Of a stretch of 35,301 nt of DNA, positions 1 through 8,508 are shown in pieces. The stretch is taken from NCBI GenBank assembly GCA_958348565.1, contig CATVZP010000013.1, forward strand, positions 1 to 35,301, given 5' to 3'. A program made the translations under genes and the position numbers. The notes under the pieces are model-generated. The model was not told the origin of the DNA. It searched no databases and saw only the letters and a program-made list of their open reading frames with translations. Positions within the stretch are counted from its first letter, which is position 1; the number at the start of each line of letters is the position of its first letter. The DNA is from an uncultured Collinsella sp. (lineage in GTDB: Bacteria > Actinomycetota > Coriobacteriia > Coriobacteriales > Coriobacteriaceae).

Positions 1-66
1 TATTCTACAACACGTATGCACGCATCGTAATAACTTCGTAATGGCTCCACAACTACGTGGAACTTG

Positions 67-855
67 TTACATTTCTCCGCCCTGGAGCGAACACCAGGAT
101 CCTTGCGCGTCGGTGGTGAGAATCACCGGGCCGTCATCGGTAATGGCGACGGTGTTCTCGTAGTGCGCGGCAGGCAGGTGGTCGTTGGTCGTGACGATCC
201 AACCATCGGAGCCCGTGCTCACATGATTGGATCCCATCGTGACCATCGGCTCGATGGCAATGACCATACCGGCCTGGAGACGAACGCCCCTCCCCTTCTT
301 TCCGTAATTTGGAACGTTGGGGTCCTCGTGCATCACATGGCCGATACCGTGCCCCACATAATCGCGAAGCACGCCATAGCCGTGAGACTCGGCGAGGGAC
401 TGGACAGCATAGCCAATGTCCCCAATATGATTACCGGGAACAGCCTGCTCGATTGCAGCCTTAAGGCAATCGCGCGTAACCTCGCACAGAGCCTTGGCCT
501 CGGGCGTGGGGGTACCGACGAAAAACGTCCAAGCGTTATCGCCGACCCAACCGTCGACAACGGCTCCCGTATCGATGGAGATGATATCGCCATCGCGCAG
601 AATCATGTCGGGGTTGGGAATACCGTGGACAACGGCATCGTTGATCGATGCGCAAATGGTCCCCGGGAACCCGCCGTAACCCTTAAAGGCCGGGGTGCCA
701 CCATGCATGCGGATAATCTGCTCCGCAAGCTGATCGAGCTCAAAGGTCGAAACACCAGGGCGAACCATGGCTCCAACGTGGCGGAGCGCCATCTTAGATA
801 GCGCTCCTGCCTTCTTCATCTGCTCGATTTGCGTTGCAGACTTAATCTTGATCAT
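67..855 (-). CDS. map: Methionine aminopeptidase, type I
   Basis: Removes the N-terminal methionine from nascent proteins in the cytoplasm. The 262-aa protein has the complete pita-bread metal site: D95, D106, H169 (in GHGIGH), E202 (in IEPM) and E233 (in ENTVAI), plus H77 of the substrate pocket. The length is normal for the bacterial type I enzyme. Its ATG overlaps the adk stop by 4 nt (ATGA type), so the two are probably translationally coupled. It is the last gene of the spc-type operon in the window; infA would be expected next but lies outside. Identification is secure from the motifs and the neighbourhood. Confidence 0.97.
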   Translation of the reverse strand: MIKIKSATQIEQMKKAGALSKMALRHVGAMVRPGVSTFELDQLAEQIIRMHGGTPAFKGYGGFPGTICASINDAVVHGIPNPDMILRDGDIISIDTGAVVDGWVGDNAWTFFVGTPTPEAKALCEVTRDCLKAAIEQAVPGNHIGDIGYAVQSLAESHGYGVLRDYVGHGIGHVMHEDPNVPNYGKKGRGVRLQAGMVIAIEPMVTMGSNHVSTGSDGWIVTTNDHLPAAHYENTVAITDDGPVILTTDAQGSWCSLQGGEM

Positions 856-1478
856 AGACCGAGAGCCTCTTTGACATCCCCGTACACGGTCTCGCGAGCC
901 TGGTCACCGTTGACCGACTTGAGCAGACCCTGGCCACGATAGTAGTCGACGAGCGGGCTCGTGGACTTCTCGTAGACGTCGAGACGGTTCTTAATGGTCT
1001 CGGGCTTGTCGTCGTCGCGCTGATACATCTCGCCACCACACTTGGGGCAGGTAGCATCGGCAGCGGTGCCGGTGTAACCGCAGGCGCGGCAGGTGCGACG
1101 CGAAGACAGACGGTCGATGATGACCTCGGGGGCCACGTCGACCAGAAGGGCGCAGTCAATCTCGCGACCCATGGCGGAGAGCTCGGAATCGAGCGTCACA
1201 GCCTGGGCGGTGTTGCGCGGGAAGCCATCGAGAATGAAGCCCTGCTGGGCGTCATCGGCGGCAAGGCGCTCCTTGACAAGATCGATCACGAGCTGGTCGG
1301 GAACAAGCTCGCCAGCGTCCATGTACTTCTTAGCCTGAATACCAAGCTCGGTGCCACCCTTGACGGCAGCACGCAGCAGGTCGCCCGTGGAAATGTGAGC
1401 GACGCCAAACTCGGCGACGAGCTCCTGTGCGACGGTGCCCTTACCGGCACCCGGAGCTCCGAGCAATACGAGGTTCAT
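852..1478 (-). CDS. adk: Adenylate kinase with zinc-type lid
   Basis: Catalyses ATP + AMP = 2 ADP. The 208-aa protein starts with the P-loop GAPGAGKG (residues 7-14), and the LID domain carries four cysteines (C130, C133, C144, C147) that should bind structural zinc, as in Gram-positive and many actinobacterial enzymes. FILDGFPRN is the conserved AMP-binding strand. I chose the ATG at 1478 because AGGAGG lies 7 nt upstream; the frame extends two codons further to a TTG with poorer spacing. It lies between secY and map, the canonical spc operon order. Confidence 0.96.
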   Translation of the reverse strand: MNLVLLGAPGAGKGTVAQELVAEFGVAHISTGDLLRAAVKGGTELGIQAKKYMDAGELVPDQLVIDLVKERLAADDAQQGFILDGFPRNTAQAVTLDSELSAMGREIDCALLVDVAPEVIIDRLSSRRTCRACGYTGTAADATCPKCGGEMYQRDDDKPETIKNRLDVYEKSTSPLVDYYRGQGLLKSVNGDQARETVYGDVKEALGL

Positions 1479-1496
1479 GAGCAATCCTCCTCTAGC

Positions 1497-2783
1497 CTAT
1501 TTAAAGAATCCATCGTAATCATACATCTTGATCTGGCCTTCGAGCTTATCGACCGTGTCGAGCACGACGCCGACCATGATGAGGATGGACGTGCCGCCAA
1601 ATGCCTGGATCAGATGGTTGCCCGTGAAGGAGAAGATGATCGAAGGCACGATGGCGATGAGCGCCAAAAAGACAGCGCTGGGAAGCGTGATCTTGTTGAG
1701 CGCGTTCTTGATGTAGGCCGCGGTAGCCCTACCCGGACGCACGCCCGGAATAAAGCCGCCCTGCTTCTTAAGGTTGTCGGCCGTGTCATCGGGGTTGAAC
1801 ACCATGGAGGTGTAGAAGTACGCGAAGAACACGATGAGGACAACATTAAGCACCCAGTTGAGCCAACCGGTCGAAAGCGCAGAGGCAACTGCCTGAACCC
1901 AGCCGATGCCCGGGAAGAACACGGCAATCTGAGCCGGGAAGTACAGCAGCGCCGAGGCGAAGATGATCGGCACGACACCCGCGGTGTTGACCTTGATGGG
2001 CAGGTAGGTGGTCTGGCCACCCATCATGCGACGGCCCACGACGCGCTTAGCGTAAGAGACCGGAATGCGGCGCTGGCCGCGCTCAAGGAAAACGATCAGC
2101 GGGATAACCAGCAGGATGATGGCGCAGATGATCACCATGGTGATGATGCCACCGGCATTGCCCTCGGTGCTGGAGAAGATAGCCTGCGGCAGACCGGCCA
2201 TGATGTTCGCAAAGATAATCAGCGACATGCCATTGCCGATACCGCGCTGGGTGATGAGCTCACCAATCCACATGATCAGCATGGCGCCCGCGGTGAGCGT
2301 GCCGACGACCATGAGGTCGAAGATGATCTCGGGAGCGCCGGCGCCATTAAAGCTGATGCCGAAGCTCTTAAAGAGGAAGAGGTAACCCACGGAGTTGAGG
2401 ATTGCCAGAGCCAGGGTGAGGTAACGCGAATACTGCGTAATCTTGGTCTGACCGACCTCGCCCTCGCGGGCAAGCTCATGCAGGGAAGGCACAACGGCCT
2501 GGAGCATCTGGAGGATGATCGAGCTGGTGATGTAAGGCATGATGCCCAGCGAAAACACCGAAACATAGCTCAACGCGCCGCCAGAGAAAAGATTCAGGAG
2601 GGCCATAGCACCTGCGGCGACCGAATTGTTATCGGTCGAGAAAAGGCCCAGCATCCCCTGGAAGGGAATGCCGGGCACAGGAACGTGCGCACCAATGCGG
2701 TACACGACGAGCATAGCTATGGTAAAAAGAATCTTTTCGCGCAATTCTTTGATGCGGAAAGCATTCTTAAGACCATTTAGCAC
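1497..2783 (-). CDS. secY: Preprotein translocase subunit SecY
   Basis: This is the channel-forming subunit of the SecYEG translocon in the cytoplasmic membrane. The 428-aa protein has the expected ten hydrophobic segments. The N-terminal KNAFRIKELREKILFT is typical, GIMPYITSSIILQML is the conserved TM2 region, and TQRGIGNGMSLIIF is a family hallmark. The start overlaps the end of rplO by 7 nt, so translation is probably coupled. The position between rplO and adk is canonical. Confidence 0.97.
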   Translation of the reverse strand: MLNGLKNAFRIKELREKILFTIAMLVVYRIGAHVPVPGIPFQGMLGLFSTDNNSVAAGAMALLNLFSGGALSYVSVFSLGIMPYITSSIILQMLQAVVPSLHELAREGEVGQTKITQYSRYLTLALAILNSVGYLFLFKSFGISFNGAGAPEIIFDLMVVGTLTAGAMLIMWIGELITQRGIGNGMSLIIFANIMAGLPQAIFSSTEGNAGGIITMVIICAIILLVIPLIVFLERGQRRIPVSYAKRVVGRRMMGGQTTYLPIKVNTAGVVPIIFASALLYFPAQIAVFFPGIGWVQAVASALSTGWLNWVLNVVLIVFFAYFYTSMVFNPDDTADNLKKQGGFIPGVRPGRATAAYIKNALNKITLPSAVFLALIAIVPSIIFSFTGNHLIQAFGGTSILIMVGVVLDTVDKLEGQIKMYDYDGFFK

Positions 2784-3226
2784 GGCAGCTCGACCTTTCC
2801 GCCGGCGGCCTCGATCTTGGCCTGCGCAGAAGCGCTGACCTTGTCGACCTTGACCGTGAACTTCTTGGTGAGCTCACCATTGCCGAGCACCTTGACGGGC
2901 TCGAACTCGCTCTTGGTGATGCGAGCGGCCTTAAGAGCGGCACCGTCGATCACAGCGCCATCCTCGAACTTACGCTCGAGACGCTCAACGTTAACGGCGG
3001 TGTACTCGATACGACGGGGGTTGCGGAAACCCGGAAGCTTGGGCAGGCGCATAGCCAGCGGAGTCTGGCCACCCTCGAAGCCGGCACCCTTGGTGCCGCC
3101 AGAGCGGGAACCCTGGCCCTTCTGACCGCGGCCAGAAGTGGTGCCGTGACCCGAAGAATTGCCACGGCCGAGGCGCTTGCGGTTCTTGGTGGAACCGGGC
3201 GCGGGAGTAAGATCGTGAAGCTGCAT
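2777..3226 (-). CDS. rplO: 50S ribosomal protein L15
   Basis: L15 is a late-assembling large-subunit protein that binds 23S rRNA. The 149-aa sequence starts MQLHDLTPAPGSTKNRKRLGRG and continues with the Gly/Arg/Ser-rich extension (GHGTTSGRGQKGQGSRSG) typical of bacterial L15. The C-terminal globular domain ends in a lysine/alanine-rich segment (KIEAAGGKVEL). It sits 3 nt after rpmD and overlaps secY, which fits a polycistronic ribosomal operon. Confidence 0.97.
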   Translation of the reverse strand: MQLHDLTPAPGSTKNRKRLGRGNSSGHGTTSGRGQKGQGSRSGGTKGAGFEGGQTPLAMRLPKLPGFRNPRRIEYTAVNVERLERKFEDGAVIDGAALKAARITKSEFEPVKVLGNGELTKKFTVKVDKVSASAQAKIEAAGGKVELPC

Positions 3227-3229
3227 TTG

Positions 3230-3412
3230 CTACTCCTCTACAATCTCGACAAGGTGCTTGACCTTGAAGATCATGCCGCGGACGGACTCGTTGTCAGCAA
3301 TCTCGCGAACCTCGCGGATCCTGTGGAGACCGAGGGCACGGACAGTACGGACCTGGTCCTGCTTGCAACCGTTGGTGCTGCGGACCTGCTTGATCTTGAT
3401 GGTGTCAGCCAT
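3230..3412 (-). CDS. rpmD: 50S ribosomal protein L30
   Basis: This short 60-aa large-subunit protein has the standard bacterial L30 length. It begins MADTIKIKQVRSTNGCKQDQ, followed by VRALGLHRIREVREIADNESVRGMIFKVKHLV, which is the L30 core. It is packed between rpsE (2-nt gap) and rplO (3-nt gap) in canonical order. Confidence 0.96.
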   Translation of the reverse strand: MADTIKIKQVRSTNGCKQDQVRTVRALGLHRIREVREIADNESVRGMIFKVKHLVEIVEE

Positions 3413-3414
3413 GC

Positions 3415-3939
3415 TTAGTTCTCCTTACCGACGAACATCTCGGAGACCGTCAGGCCACGGCGAGCCGCGACGTCCTCAGGGCTGGAGAGCTCCTTGAGGC
3501 CCTCGACGGCAGCCTTGATGATGTTAAGGCCGTTGTCGGTACCGAGGGACTTGGACAGGACGTTCTTGATGCCAGCAAGCTCGAAGAGGGGACGCACAGC
3601 GCCGCCGGCGATAACGCCGGTACCCTCGACAGCGGGCTTGATGATGATGCGGCCGGCACCAAAGTGGCCGAGAACCTCGTGCGGGATGGTGCCCTGATCG
3701 GTCACCGGCACGTGGAACATGTTCTTCTTGGCATCGAGAGACGCCTTGGAGATGGCCAGGGGCACCTCAGCGGACTTGCCCATGCCAACGCCGACGTTGC
3801 CCTTGCCGTCGCCAACGACGACGAGAGCGACGAGGCTCATGCGACGACCACCCTTGACGGTCTTCGACACGCGGTTGATGTAAACGACGCGCTCCTCGAA
3901 CTCGGAGGCCTCGCGCTGCTGCTTCTGATTACGAGCCAT
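3415..3939 (-). CDS. rpsE: 30S ribosomal protein S5
   Basis: S5 is a small-subunit protein important for decoding fidelity and mRNA helicase activity at the entry channel. The 174-aa protein contains the S5 N-terminal dsRBD-like domain (EERVVYINRVSKTVKGGRRMSF-like, with VVGDGKGNVGVGMGKS) and the C-terminal domain with AGVIAGGAVRPLFELAGI. Length and context are standard. Confidence 0.97.
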   Translation of the reverse strand: MARNQKQQREASEFEERVVYINRVSKTVKGGRRMSLVALVVVGDGKGNVGVGMGKSAEVPLAISKASLDAKKNMFHVPVTDQGTIPHEVLGHFGAGRIIIKPAVEGTGVIAGGAVRPLFELAGIKNVLSKSLGTDNGLNIIKAAVEGLKELSSPEDVAARRGLTVSEMFVGKEN

Positions 3940-3953
3940 GTGCTACATACCTC

Positions 3954-4322
3954 CTAGAACTCGAGACCGGCGGCACGAGCACCGTCGGCGAGGGCCTTGA
4001 CGCGGCCATGGTAGATACGGCCACCGCGATCGAAGGCGACCTTGGTGATGCCGGCCTCGATGGCACGCTTGCCAACGAGCTGACCGACCTTCTCCGCAGC
4101 CTCCTTGTTCGAGGTGTGGGTGCCCTTGAACTCGGCCTCGAGGGTCGAGGCGGAGACGAGCGTCAGGCTGGAGCCCTTGCTGTCGTCGATGATCTGGGCA
4201 TAGATGTTGGCGTTAGTACGGGTCACGCGCAGACGCGGACGCTCGGCGGTACCCGAGACCTTGCCGCGAACACGACGCTGACGACGCTTGAGGCCTTCCA
4301 GCTTCGCCTTATGCTTGTTCAT
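3954..4322 (-). CDS. rplR: 50S ribosomal protein L18
   Basis: L18 binds 5S rRNA and helps load it onto the large subunit. The 122-aa sequence has the basic N-terminus (MNKHKAKLEGLKRRQRRVRGK) and the conserved ERPRLRVTRTNANIYAQIIDD and FDRGGRIYHGRVKALADGARAAGLEF segments. The gap to rplF on its 5' side is 75 nt and contains a hairpin (4351-4372). Confidence 0.97.
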   Translation of the reverse strand: MNKHKAKLEGLKRRQRRVRGKVSGTAERPRLRVTRTNANIYAQIIDDSKGSSLTLVSASTLEAEFKGTHTSNKEAAEKVGQLVGKRAIEAGITKVAFDRGGRIYHGRVKALADGARAAGLEF

Positions 4323-4350
4323 ACGTAAACTCCTAAAAAGGTTGATCTTG

Positions 4351-4372
4351 CCAGCACCTGACGGGGTGCTGG
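4351..4372 (-). other. Intercistronic hairpin between rplF and rplR
   Basis: Perfect 8-bp arms CCAGCACC (4351-4358) and GGTGCTGG (4365-4372) enclose a 6-nt loop. There is no U-tract, so it is unlikely to be a strong terminator. It may be an mRNA processing or stability site, or a partial attenuator, within the ribosomal operon. Confidence 0.5.
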
Positions 4373-4397
4373 TCTTATGCGAGTGAGTCGGTTACGA

Positions 4398-4934
4398 CTA
4401 CTTGGCGGCCTTACCCAGCTTGCGGCGGATGTGCTCGCCAACGTAGTGGATACCCTTGCCCTTGTAAGGCTCGGGAGGACGATGGCCGCGGATCTCAGCG
4501 GCGATCTGACCGACCTGCTGCTTGTTGATACCCTTGACGTTCACGTGGGTGTTGTCGGGAACCTCGAAGGTGATGCCCTCGGGAGCCTCGACGATCACGG
4601 GGTGCGAGAAGCCCAGGGAGAACTCGAGGTTCTTGCCCTTCTGCTGCACGCGGTAACCGACGCCGGCGAGCTCGAGCTTCTTCTCGAAGCCCTCGGAAAC
4701 GCCAACAACCATGTTGTGGATGAGGGCGCGGGTGAGGCCGTGACGGGCACGGGTCTCACGCTCGTCGTCGGGACGGGAAACGGTGAGGACGTTGTCCTCG
4801 ACGTTGATAGCGAGCTTCTCAAAGACATCGAGCTCGAGCTGGCCCTTGGGGCCCTTGACGACAACGTTGTTGCCGTTGACTGCCACTTCGACTCCGGCGG
4901 GAATCTGGACAGGCTTATTACCGATACGAGACAC
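4398..4934 (-). CDS. rplF: 50S ribosomal protein L6
   Basis: L6 is a large-subunit protein near the factor-binding site. The 178-aa protein begins MSRIGNKPVQIPAGVEV, which is diagnostic, and has the duplicated L6 fold ending in the rRNA-binding signature RPPEPYKGKGIHYVGE. Its AAGGAG-type ribosome binding site lies just upstream of the ATG. Standard neighbour of rpsH. Confidence 0.97.
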   Translation of the reverse strand: MSRIGNKPVQIPAGVEVAVNGNNVVVKGPKGQLELDVFEKLAINVEDNVLTVSRPDDERETRARHGLTRALIHNMVVGVSEGFEKKLELAGVGYRVQQKGKNLEFSLGFSHPVIVEAPEGITFEVPDNTHVNVKGINKQQVGQIAAEIRGHRPPEPYKGKGIHYVGEHIRRKLGKAAK

Positions 4935-4967
4935 GGTGATCTCCTTTCCTTCTACCTACCGAGCGAA

Positions 4968-5366
4968 TTACCAGACGTAAGCGATGATCTCGCCGCCGAC
5001 GTTGTGCTTGCGAGCATCGCGGTCGGTCATGACGCCATGGCTGGTGGAAATAATGGCGGTACCAAGGCCACCGCGGACGCGGGGCATGTCGGCAACGCCG
5101 GTGTACTTACGCAGGCCCGGCTTGGAAATGCGGCGGATGCCGCTGATGACCTTAGCCTTCTTGGGACCATACTTAAGCGTGATGTGCAGAGTCTTCTGGG
5201 GAACGGTGTCCTCGACATCGTAGCCCTCGATGTAGCCCTCCTCGTGCAGAACACGAGCGATCTCGACGAGCTTCTTGCTGCTCGGCATGGAGACCGTGGC
5301 CTTGTTCACAGAGTTAGCGTTACGGATGCGCGTAAGCATATCTGCGATCGGGTCTGTAAGGTTCAT
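4968..5366 (-). CDS. rpsH: 30S ribosomal protein S8
   Basis: S8 binds 16S rRNA and, in enterobacteria, represses the spc operon by binding its mRNA. The 132-aa protein opens MNLTDPIADMLTRIRNANSV and ends with ISTSHGVMTDRDARKHNVGGEIIAYVW, both conserved S8 blocks. I did not find an obvious S8-binding stem near rplE, so autoregulation here is not shown. Confidence 0.97.
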   Translation of the reverse strand: MNLTDPIADMLTRIRNANSVNKATVSMPSSKKLVEIARVLHEEGYIEGYDVEDTVPQKTLHITLKYGPKKAKVISGIRRISKPGLRKYTGVADMPRVRGGLGTAIISTSHGVMTDRDARKHNVGGEIIAYVW

Positions 5367-5485
5367 ACAGATTCTCCTTCGTTCTTGATGAACACGTGCT
5401 CTTGGTTCTTCGCCGCCCTTAACGGCAAAGCCTAACTAGCGCGTTTTCCCTGTTCCAAACGGATGCTTGAAACGCTGGTAGTGAC

Positions 5486-5671
5486 TTACCAGCTGGCCTT
5501 CTTAACGCCGGGAAGCTCGCCCTTGAGTGCAAGCTCACGGAAGCAGACACGGCACAGGCCGAACTTGCGGTACACAGAGTGCGGACGGCCGCAGCGCTGG
5601 CAGCGCGTGTACTCACGAGTAGAGAACTTCTGCTTGCGATTGCACTTGACGATCATCGATGTCTTAGCCAC
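5486..5671 (-). CDS. rpsZ: 30S ribosomal protein S14, zinc-binding type (type Z)
   Basis: S14 binds 16S rRNA in the small-subunit head. This is the short 61-aa zinc form, with C24-x2-C27 and C40-x2-C43 forming a zinc ribbon. It starts MAKTSMIVKCNRKQKF and ends ELPGVKKASW. The gap to rpsH is about 119 nt, unusually long for this operon, and no gene is visible in it. Confidence 0.97.
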   Translation of the reverse strand: MAKTSMIVKCNRKQKFSTREYTRCQRCGRPHSVYRKFGLCRVCFRELALKGELPGVKKASW

Positions 5672-5750
5672 TTATATCCTCCTCACATAGAGTATTGTTC
5701 GCCCCAAACGCCGCCCCCTTCTGGGAACGGCGCTTATAGGGCAGGTGAAC

Positions 5751-6308
5751 CTATTTCTTGAACGGGAAACCGAAGGCGTCCAGAAGGGCCTTGGCCTCCT
5801 CATCGGTGTTGGCGGTGGTCACGAAAGTGATGTCCATACCACGCTGGTGATCGACGGAGTCGAAGTCGATCTCGGGGAAGATGAGCTGCTCGGTGACGCC
5901 CATGGAGAAGTTACCACGGCCGTCGAAGCTCTTGGCGGAGATGCCGCGGAAGTCGCGGATACGGGGGATCGCGACGGAGGTCAGACGATCGAAGAACTCC
6001 CACATACGGTCGCCACGCAGGGTAACCTTGCAGCCGATCGGCATACCAGCACGCAGGCGGAAGGTAGCGATGGACTTGCGGGCACGGGTGATCATCGGCT
6101 GCTGGCCGGTGATAGCGCGCAGGTCGCGCACGGCACCGTCGATGGCCTTGGAATCGGTAGCGGCCTCGCCGACACCCATGTTCACGACGATCTTCTCAAA
6201 CTTGGGGATCATCATGACGTTCTCGTACTGGAACTTGTCCTGAAGCTGCTGCTTGACCTCGTTGTTGTACTTGGTCTTCAGACGCGGCACATACTTCTCT
6301 TCTGCCAT
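5751..6308 (-). CDS. rplE: 50S ribosomal protein L5
   Basis: L5 binds 5S rRNA and contacts the P-site tRNA. The 185-aa protein has the N-terminal YVPRLKTKYNNEV, the signature KIVVNMGVGEA and the C-terminal RGMDITFVTTANTDEEAKALLDAFGFPF. GGAG lies just upstream of the ATG. It is the first gene of this ribosomal block in the window: the region upstream (6309-6619) encodes no L24 or L14, although rplN-rplX-rplE is nearly universal. Confidence 0.97.
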   Translation of the reverse strand: MAEEKYVPRLKTKYNNEVKQQLQDKFQYENVMMIPKFEKIVVNMGVGEAATDSKAIDGAVRDLRAITGQQPMITRARKSIATFRLRAGMPIGCKVTLRGDRMWEFFDRLTSVAIPRIRDFRGISAKSFDGRGNFSMGVTEQLIFPEIDFDSVDHQRGMDITFVTTANTDEEAKALLDAFGFPFKK

Positions 6309-6445
6309 TGTTCACTCCTTCTTGGGGTTTTAAGCACGGGGCGTGGCCACGATGGGTTGTCCTCGTGCCTCCTGGCTGCATCCGCGCCGCTCATGGCATT
6401 TTGCGGTTTGGACTCGACGCAGCAGGAGCCGACAAAACAATCGGT

Positions 6446-6474
6446 ACTATACGCGCATTGGGTGCGTATTTCCA
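6446..6474 (-). promoter_or_regulatory. Candidate promoter of rplE
   Basis: On the minus strand, TGGAAA (4/6 to TTGACA), a 17-nt spacer and TATAGT (5/6 to TATAAT) occur about 140 nt upstream of the rplE start. This would give the ribosomal fragment its own transcription start despite loss of the usual upstream operon. Position is approximate; judged by eye only. Confidence 0.35.
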
Positions 6475-6535
6475 GAAAAACCTCGTCTGCCTGCACAACT
6501 CCACAACTCCCCCGCACAAATGGGTCCCAAAAAGC

Positions 6536-6602
6536 AGTTGCGGTGAAATAGTTCCCGGCTGACCGCCCGCTAGGCTTATCTAGGAACTATTTCACCGCAA
6601 CT
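6536..6602. repeat. 20-bp inverted repeat, copy 1 of a repeated hairpin element
   Basis: The arms at 6536-6555 and 6583-6602 are perfectly complementary over 20 bp, beginning AGTTGCGGTGAAATAGTTCC, with a 27-nt loop. A second copy with nearly identical arms but an unrelated loop lies at 9330-9396. Both copies lie 18-30 nt past the 3' end of a minus-strand gene (the XdhC-family gene here, hyuA for copy 2), so they could act as terminators or be a REP/MITE-like dispersed element. Confidence 0.85.
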
Positions 6603-6619
6603 TATTGGTGGGGATGCGA

Positions 6620-7663
6620 TTAGCGCTTGCGGGGGACGAGTTTGGTGCGACGCAGGTGGATCATCTCGGCGGCGATGGAGATGGCGATCTCTTCGGGATC
6701 CTCCGCCTGAATGGCAACGCCGATCGGCAGGTGCAGCTCGTCGATCTGGTCCTGCGTAAAGCCCTCCTGCTCCAGGCGGGCGCGCACAAAGGCAGTCTTG
6801 CGACGCGATCCCAGGCAGCCTAGGTAGGCAGGCTTGGCGCGCATGGCCTGAATCACCACGTCGATATCGGACTTGTGACCCGCCGTGGCGACGACCACCA
6901 GGTCGCGCGGGCCGATGGGGCACTGCTTGATTAGGTTCTTGTAGTCGACCAGACGACGGTCGTAGACACCGGGCACCCATTCGGGGGTCAGCGTGCCGGG
7001 GCGGTCGTCGCAAGCCACGACGGCAAAGCCCGCCGCCGTGAGCACCCGCGCCGTCGCAGCGCCCACGTGACCGCAGCCAAAGATATAGGTCAGGCCCTCG
7101 GGGCAGAGTGTCTCGATGTGCGCCGCGGGAATCTCGGAGGCCGCGTTGGTGTAGGTGACCTTACTCCCCTCCTCCACCAGCGAAAGCCCGGGGCAGCCCG
7201 CAATGGTGCGGCGCGATTCCTCGCCATGGTACTCGGCCACATCGCCCTCGAGGGCCTGGATGACAAACGGTTCAAAGTCGATGACGAAGTCGCCGATGCG
7301 CCGATAGGCCAAGACGTCGGCGATTTCCTGGAACAACGACGCCTGGGTCGCATCCAGATGCAGGTAGCACAGGCAGATGGCTCCGCCGCAGATCATGCCG
7401 GTATCGGAGTTCTCGCCGCCCATGGTGTAGCGGACCAGACGCGACTGCCCCGCGCTCAGGAGCTCGCGCGCCTCATCCAGCGCAAAGAGCTCGATCTTGC
7501 CGCCGCCGATGGTACCCGCTTGGCTGCCATCGGCAAAGACGGCCATCCAGGCGCCCACGCCGCGCGGCGATGACCCTGCCGTGCCGGCCACGACCACCAG
7601 CTCGCACGTCTTACCAGCCTTCAGAGCGCCAAGCGCCGCATTCACCACATCGAGCTTTTCCAT
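6620..7663 (-). CDS. XdhC/CoxI-family molybdenum hydroxylase maturation protein
   Basis: XdhC-family proteins deliver and sulfurate (or selenate) the molybdenum cofactor of xanthine-dehydrogenase-type enzymes before insertion. The 347-aa protein has the N-terminal XdhC_CoxI domain (roughly residues 10-80, with GTAGSSPRGVGAWMAV and GTIGGGKIE) and GMICGG around residue 110. A C-terminal Rossmann domain contains YIFGCGHVGAATARVL. A ribosome binding site (AGGA) lies 7 nt before the ATG. It follows yqeB by 9 nt, so the two form one transcript. The likely client is the XdhD-type enzyme encoded at 23441-26218. Family assignment is firm; the cofactor step is inference. Confidence 0.92.
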   Translation of the reverse strand: MEKLDVVNAALGALKAGKTCELVVVAGTAGSSPRGVGAWMAVFADGSQAGTIGGGKIELFALDEARELLSAGQSRLVRYTMGGENSDTGMICGGAICLCYLHLDATQASLFQEIADVLAYRRIGDFVIDFEPFVIQALEGDVAEYHGEESRRTIAGCPGLSLVEEGSKVTYTNAASEIPAAHIETLCPEGLTYIFGCGHVGAATARVLTAAGFAVVACDDRPGTLTPEWVPGVYDRRLVDYKNLIKQCPIGPRDLVVVATAGHKSDIDVVIQAMRAKPAYLGCLGSRRKTAFVRARLEQEGFTQDQIDELHLPIGVAIQAEDPEEIAISIAAEMIHLRRTKLVPRKR

Positions 7664-7672
7664 TGCAATTTC

Positions 7673-8467
7673 CTATCCCTGGAATACACCGGTGAGCATA
7701 GCGAGTGCCTCAAGCACACCGCCGCCGACCGACGTCGCCTTGTCCGAAATATAGTTGATATAGCTGGCATCGCCGCGCGGGTCGACGTCGGCGCACTTAA
7801 AGCCCTCGGTCACCTGAACGCCATCGGCCAAAAGGCCGCGCAAGCAGCCGTCAATCTGCGTGACCATGGGAGTATCACCCGCGTAGCCAATCACGTTTCC
7901 GACACTCACGATGTCGCCGATTGCGCGGTCGGACCGAAACACGCCGGCAGCGGGGCTGTGAATAACGCGCTCTTTGCCATAGCCGGCGATAATGCCTGGC
8001 ACGCCCGTGTTGGGCTGGGGCGAACCCTGGGTGATGACGCGGCCCAGAAAATGCCCGCGCATGGTCTCGACCACGGCGTCGCAATCGACCGGCGCGGTAA
8101 AGCCCGGCCCCACGGCGATGACGGCAGGCGCCATGTCACGCGTGGTGCCCAGGTTGCGCTTGGCCAAAATCGCGTCGACCACAGCCGCGGGTTTCAGCTC
8201 GCCGAGCATCTTGGCCTGGGGGTCCACCACAACGGCGACGTCTCCAGCCTCGGTAATCGCAAGCGCCTCAGCCGGCGTCTGTGCCAAGCGAGCGCGAATG
8301 CCTTCGACCTCGACCTCGCCCAGGCGAATGGCCTCGCAAAAACTGATTGTGCGGCGGATGCACGTGGAAACCGCGATATCGGCCATAACGACCGACACGC
8401 CGGCGCGCACCAAGCGAGCGGCGACGCCCGTGGCGATATCGCCGGCACCGCGAATATAAACGAGCAT
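7673..8467 (-). CDS. yqeB: YqeB/EF2563-family selenium-dependent molybdenum hydroxylase accessory protein
   Basis: The EF2563/YqeB family co-occurs with selenium-dependent molybdenum hydroxylases and is thought to act in maturation of their labile selenium cofactor. The 264-aa protein begins MLVYIRGAGDIATGVAARL (Rossmann-like) and contains AVGPGFTAPVDCDAVVETMRG and a biotinyl-like patch VIHSPAAGVFRSD. AGGGAGGT precedes the ATG. It starts the short leftward pair yqeB-XdhC and diverges from yqeC with about 100 nt between. E. coli YqeB is roughly twice this length; here the XdhC-like part is a separate gene. The biochemical activity is not established. Confidence 0.88.
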   Translation of the reverse strand: MLVYIRGAGDIATGVAARLVRAGVSVVMADIAVSTCIRRTISFCEAIRLGEVEVEGIRARLAQTPAEALAITEAGDVAVVVDPQAKMLGELKPAAVVDAILAKRNLGTTRDMAPAVIAVGPGFTAPVDCDAVVETMRGHFLGRVITQGSPQPNTGVPGIIAGYGKERVIHSPAAGVFRSDRAIGDIVSVGNVIGYAGDTPMVTQIDGCLRGLLADGVQVTEGFKCADVDPRGDASYINYISDKATSVGGGVLEALAMLTGVFQG

Positions 8468-8508
8468 TCCCGGGGCACCTCCCTGTGCTACGGTTTGAGC
8501 AGAGCAAA

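Larger units (their letters stand above)
6309..6619. other. Gene-poor junction between ribosomal block and purine cluster
   Basis: About 310 nt with no credible gene in any frame. It holds a candidate minus-strand promoter for rplE near 6446-6474 (a TATAGT -10 box with a weak TGGAAA -35 box 17 nt away) and a 20-bp inverted repeat (6536-6602) just downstream of the XdhC-family gene. The ordinary spc neighbours rplX and rplN are missing here. Confidence 0.7.

Noticed and set aside
1395..2780. A 461-codon plus-strand open frame opposite secY
   Set aside because: Antisense shadow rich in His, Asp, Glu and Arg, with no ribosome binding site; SecY on the other strand is unambiguous.
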